Source: Boesenbergia rotunda
Lineage: Eukaryota > Streptophyta > Magnoliopsida > Zingiberales > Zingiberaceae
Assembly: GCA_024364735.1 (NCBI GenBank)
Contig: JAGFNQ010005221.1
Location: 124,001-188,000, forward strand
Direction: 5' to 3'
Length of the DNA stretch: 64,000 nt
Shown: positions 59,607 through 64,000 of the stretch, one piece after another
Layout: every line of letters starts with the position of its first letter
Position numbering within the stretch: position 1 is the stretch's first letter
Notes under the pieces: generated by a model
Database searches by the model: none
What the model was told of the DNA's origin: nothing
Seen by the model: the letters and a program-made list of their open reading frames with translations, nothing else
Translations under genes and position numbers: made by a program

Positions 59607-60704
59607 TGTTGGTGCCCCGGTTGGTTTTGATGTGATCAACCAAGTTAGGTTAGGTTCTGTTGGTTTTAATCCCTCTGCTAAGTGTGCAGGAACTTAGGTA
59701 CGGAGGAAGTCAAGCGTAAGACGCAGTGGACGAGAAGGATTGCGCGGGGAAGTGAGCCGACGGGCTCAGTACAATCCGAGGGACGCGGAAGCTGCGGAAG
59801 AGTACACCGGTGGAGCGAGAAAGACATGCGCGGTGTCCGAGGTACGAGAAGCCGGGAGGAAGGACGCTCGAGGGGCGAAAGGCCGGAGTCAGGTTCGGGT
59901 GAGCCTAACTTCGGTTGGCCGGAAATCACCCAGAAGACGAAGAATCAAAAAGACTAGTCCAAGCGCCCAAAAGAAAAGAAAAAGCTATTTAGTGCCAAGG
60001 AGGATCGAACCCAAAACCTCATCAACAATCACTAACCCAACTACCATTTGGGACAAAGGGTGATTGAACTAAAAGGTTGCCAATATTCAAAAAGACTAGT
60101 TCAATGCCCAAAAGAAAAGACAAAATCATTTGGAGCCAAGAAGGATCGAACTCGTGACATCAACGTGACACGGTAAACCACTTACCATTTGGGATAAAGG
60201 GTGATGGTTGTAAAATGTTTCCGATATTACTACTTAGAGATTAGAACAGTGACATGGAAATTCAAACAGCCAACACGAGCGGAAAGATAAAGTTTTAATT
60301 AAAACTTTATTTCTTAAAAGATAATATTACATTATCCTTTAATCAAATCCAATGGATGTAGTTAATCCCATCCAAGATCAACCATCCAAATTACATCCAT
60401 GGATCAACGACCAAGAGAAAAGTCATCAACAATCAACAATCCAGATTCATTCTCTTAGGCTATAAATAGACTTAGAGGTTTTGTATTTCTCAATTAATTC
60501 AATTCTTTCTGTAATTTCTTTAAGTCTAAGTGTGCTTCAGTTGTAAGGATTCTCCGCCATAAGGAGATTTTCTGATTGAGCGTTAACCGTCTTGGAAGCA
60601 ACGACCAAGTTGCAACCAAGTTTTTCTTAAAGACGAGTGCCCTCTTGTTTTATTTCTTAACCGTCTATTCACCCCCCTCTAGCCGGACCAACCCGTTCCT
60701 ACAA
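59607..60704 (+). mobile_element. Solo LTR, 1098 bp, with GATTA target duplication
   Basis: It begins TGTTGGTGCCCCGG and ends CCCCCCTCTAGCCGG then CGTTCCTACA(A). GATTA lies at 59602-59606 and 60705-60709, and the surrounding LTR sequence is continuous when the insert is removed. TATAAATAG lies near 60462. The frames at 59682-60063 are within the LTR. There is no PBS, polypurine tract or coding region. Confidence 0.85.
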
Positions 60705-61300
60705 GATTACACGATAGGGCTAAACCACGGGCATGACTGATGATTCATCTTAACCACCAGAGAGCCAGGGGTGGCCCATGTATGCCACAACACCAAGAAC
60801 ATGACTGTCAACCCGTTTAAACCACCAGGGAGCCAAAGGTTGATAGCATATGCAACTGTGCAGGGATGACGCATGACACTAATACATGCAACACCCACCA
60901 ACTAATCCTCCTATCATCGATATGATATGTAGAGGTCCGAAATCATATATCATGTCCAAACACTAATGTTTGGTTGATGTATCCTATCACTACTCCTAAA
61001 TGCACAATAACGCATGCGCATTTTATAGAATAAGAGTATCAAAGCAAGACTGTATTGACAGGGAAACGAGTATCTCAAGTACAAGCAGCTAAGTACCAAA
61101 CAGAGATAAACAAAGGCTGATATAAGGAAAAGTAATCGTACTCTAAGTACAAAGCATAACCATGCATAAAAGATATTAAATCTATGGAGATAAGTGAAAA
61201 GATACCCGCCTCCAAGTAAGTGTTCGTAGTAATAAGAACCCCCCGTCCAAATATATCCGCAACAAATAACCAAGTCAATGCCCTATATCAAAGGACATAA

Positions 61301-61339
61301 TTAATTAGCTATTTACATAAATAGTAAATAGCTAATTAA
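61301..61339. other. Perfect 16-bp-stem hairpin
   Basis: TTAATTAGCTATTTAC, a 7-base loop ATAAATA, then GTAAATAGCTAATTAA. It lies close to the presumed end of the TGTCACG-family LTR. Confidence 0.9.
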
Positions 61340-61344
61340 ATCCC

Positions 61345-62616
61345 TAAATTGTATTAGGGTTAATCCTAATACCGCAATCATATAATTAGCTTCGATTTGT
61401 TTGTCGATGAATTGTCGCTGTGGAAGACTCCAAGCAATGCTAACACTCAAGTATTTGCTTGGTATCCACCTCCTTGAGGTGACTAATCCAAGGATCCACT
61501 CTCCTCACTCTCTCATACAGTATGAAAGATCTCCATCTTAAGGTGGAGAAACCTCTTACAAGCTTAGAAGAAGAAACAACAAGAGTAAGCAAATACAATA
61601 GAAAATCTTACAAGATTTACAATAATGAACTCTCTTTATTTTCCTTGCTTTCTTCAAGCTTGAGATCACCTCTAGAACCTTGAAAGTACATCAACACTAT
61701 GCTCCAAGGATTCTCTTGAAATGACGATGAAGGAGGAGAAGAGGTGTGGAAGCTCTGCCAAAGAGATGCACTTCAAACCTGTGGGAAAATCATATATACC
61801 CGACGCCTAGGGTTCCCTAATCGATTGCCCAATCGATTACCACGTCCGACATAGCCGTCCAACGGCTATGTTTTGAAGCTTAATCGATTAGCCAATCGTT
61901 GGTGAATCGATTCAGTACCGTTTTGTGCTTTCGTGTAATACTGCTGTAATTGATTGCCTAATCGATTTCTAATCGATTAAGAGGAGGCTGAATTAATTGT
62001 CCAATCGATTCAGCCAGCTTCTATTCTCGCAATTCATTTCTCCCGATTGTTTACTTAATCGATTCACTTCTTCGTTAATCGATCACCCAATCGATTAAGA
62101 AGACTTCTGTTTGCGAGAAACCAACATCAATCGATTACTCAATCGATTGACCTCAACCCTAACTTGTGTGCACAAGTCTAGGGTTCCCTTGCCTAACCCT
62201 GGTCAACCGTGACCTGTTAGTACTTCCACACCAAATGTCCGATCATCCCTTTGACCGACTTAGATTTTTCCTTGCGTAGTCCCCAACTCGGACTTAACCT
62301 AGTTCCCAACCAGGTTTGTCTAACCCTCATGTTAGGTCTAGTCTCTCGATAGACATCCACCTTGCCAACGTGCGATCTCCCAGATCCACCTGAACTTCCC
62401 GTGTCAACATGCAATCTCCCCAATCCACTTGGACTTTTCCCGTGCTAGCATGTAATTTCCTCGATCCACCTGACTCACACAATATTCAACCATCATACAA
62501 TATTCAAACATCATTATTAAACATCGAAACTTAAGCTTACTAAGCTTACCAAACATAAACACACCCGAGCCTAGTCAAACTAGATTAACCCTGACCTTAC
62601 CAAGATTGCACCAATA
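61345..62616 (-). mobile_element. 3' LTR of a minus-strand Copia-like element
   Basis: On the minus strand a polypurine tract AAAAAGGGAGAGA (about 62634-62622) precedes TTATTGGTGCAATCTTGG, an LTR start. CCAGGTGGATCTGGGAGAT (about 62395) is shared with the LTR at 7261-9401. A TATATATG box is near 61795. The distal end is not sharp. Confidence 0.55.
61805..62150. repeat. AATCGATT-rich array in the LTR
   Basis: About fifteen AATCGATT-type octamers, often paired around a short spacer (TCGATTGCCCAATCGATTA), in 350 bp. Another cluster lies at 63160-63365 in the element's interior. Confidence 0.85.
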
Positions 62617-64000
62617 ATCTCTCCCTTTTTGATGATTGACAATATGTTTGAGAAAAACTAATCCCTATCAACCTTTCAATCTCTCCCCCTTTGACATACA
62701 TCAAAAACTCTTCCTAAGAATCTATATGGTCAAATGCATGCCCAATGAAAGTCTCATACCTTTCATTTGAACCCATGCTCAACCTTTAGCATTCATCGTG
62801 ATGAAGATTCCCAATCTTCATTCTTTCACTTATCCAAAAAAAAATTAAATACATGATTTTAAGGAAGACTTCCCCCTCAAAACATGTTCTAAACCTCTAT
62901 CATTGCACCAACTATGATTTTTGAGTTCCTAAAACTTTAGGAAAACTCAACTTGAGGTTATGAGATTTTGATATTCAAAACTTGAATCAAAACCTCTCCT
63001 TAATCCTATAGTTTTCACCAAACTATCTCCCATTTTGATTTCATAATGAGATTTACCCAAATATACTTATAAAAGTATTCCAAGGGGCTAGGGATTGTTA
63101 GGTTACTCAAAATTAGGTTAAAGGAATGAAATCAGACAATTTCAGTCATACCAATCGATTGATATTAGGTCTCAATCGATTAAGCTATGCCTTAATTAAC
63201 CAACTGATCGATTACGGCAGCCCCTAATCGATCAACGGATCGATTACGCGAGCTTCTGTGCTCGCATAAAAGGTTCACCAATAGATTGACCTGATGGATC
63301 AGTTCACCAATCGCAGAAAGTGACCAATCGATTGGTTACTTTCCTAATCGATCACCTGATCGATTGGGAGTTTTTGATTTCTGAAAATAATTTCAGATGG
63401 AATTTCAGAAACTCCTAAATAATTCTATAAAATTGAAAAAATCCTAAAATTTTGTGTAGACATTATTTATAACACATATTATCATGGAAAAATAATTTTC
63501 TATAAAAATAGCTTCCATTTTCAAGGATTAACACAATATTGGAAACCATTGAGATATTTCAATATTTCACTCTATTTTGTATTCAATTCATCAATGATGA
63601 GTTCTATCAAAAGATACTCTTTACCAAGATTTTTCAAGATAGTTTTGAAATGATTTTTAAAAATAATTTCCAACCATGTTCTTTGGGCTAAATGCACATG
63701 ACTTGTACATTAGCTTTCCTAATGATTGAAGTTCATATAAATTCATGTTTTGATGAAACTAAAGCTCAATAAGTTGCACATTAATCAATACCTTGAGTTT
63801 TGTTCATCAACCTAACATCTCACTTGCTTTTAATGTTTCTCAAAACACACATAAGTCAACTTATGGTCTTGGTGAGATGTGTAAATTGTTTCTCCCTAAA
63901 TTAGGGTTCATGCATCTCTATCTAGACATTATAAATTTTAATCATCCACTTAGGATGTCAATTAATGCCAATATCCTCAATTTCAATAAAAATTAAATTA
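62617..64000 (-). mobile_element. Non-coding interior of the same element, 3' part
   Basis: AT-rich sequence upstream of the polypurine tract on the minus strand, with CTCTCCCCCTTTGACATAC at 62690 and an AATCGATT cluster. No gag or pol frame is present up to the window edge; the coding part, if any, lies beyond 64000. Confidence 0.45.

Larger units (their letters stand above)
58307..61344. mobile_element. TGTCACG-family LTR, interrupted
   Basis: It starts TGTCACGCTCCGAGAAG and follows the order of motifs of the LTR at 27234-32435 (AAATCGGACAATACTTTCCC, CAGCCAACACGGCTGG, GGGTGAGTCCGGGCGGACTC, TCACCCCTGATGTCAGTC). A solo LTR is inserted at 59607-60704, and the LTR resumes at TTACACGATAGGGCTAAACC. 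The end near 61344 is approximate. Confidence 0.65.

Overview
This is a TE-packed plant nuclear window. It has no prokaryotic features. Introns are GT-AG, there are nested LTR retrotransposons primed by initiator-tRNA-Met, tRNA-derived SINEs and Mutator-like elements, and one GC-rich cytochrome P450 whose codon use is typical of commelinid monocots. A monocot is likely. I could not fix the family, though a Zingiberales-type genome would fit.

Layout. 0-4.5 kb: a minus-strand BED zinc-finger exon with a candidate 5' exon, a decayed PPR-like 5' fragment, and a partial second copy of the BED exon. 4.5-16 kb: nested elements, namely a CACTA-like element split by an LTR, two further LTRs with minisatellites and palindrome arrays, and pieces of at least three minus-strand Copia elements (pol, gag, leaders, PBS sites). 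17-26.5 kb: a large AT-rich duplication made of degenerate units of about 380 bp, with a decayed gypsy-type gene in its spacer, plus MITEs and SINEs. 27-33 kb: a gag-pol-less LTR element on the minus strand, flanked by two copies of one segment of about 675 bp.

33.4-39.5 kb holds the only clear host enzyme gene, a CYP71-clan P450. Its first exon is cut by a young Ty1-copia element (LTRs 4/357 different, perfect 5-bp target duplication GCCAG). Removing the element and one GCCAG copy leaves a continuous 535-codon frame. The Copia element is itself defective: the reverse-transcriptase core is deleted and RNase H is frameshifted.

42.55-57.97 kb is the most unusual object: a 15.4-kb Mutator-like element with 199-bp terminal inverted repeats that differ at 2 positions. 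It carries a MURA-type transposase on the minus strand and two divergent multi-exon genes with a Ulp1/C48-type protease domain on the plus strand, a combination known from Kaonashi-type MULEs. Between and inside these genes lie seven arrays of a 33-bp palindromic unit (CAGGCCCA-NNNN-TGGGCCTG) and a second hairpin module in a unit of about 155 bp, part of which is in a nearly perfect 1139-bp tandem duplication. Six in-frame stop codons but no frameshift were seen across its three genes.

58.3-64 kb: an LTR of the TGTCACG family split by a solo LTR with GATTA target duplications, then the 3' end of a minus-strand Copia-like element rich in AATCGATT motifs. Coordinates of decayed repeats are approximate. 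Family assignments come from motifs read by eye, not from searches.
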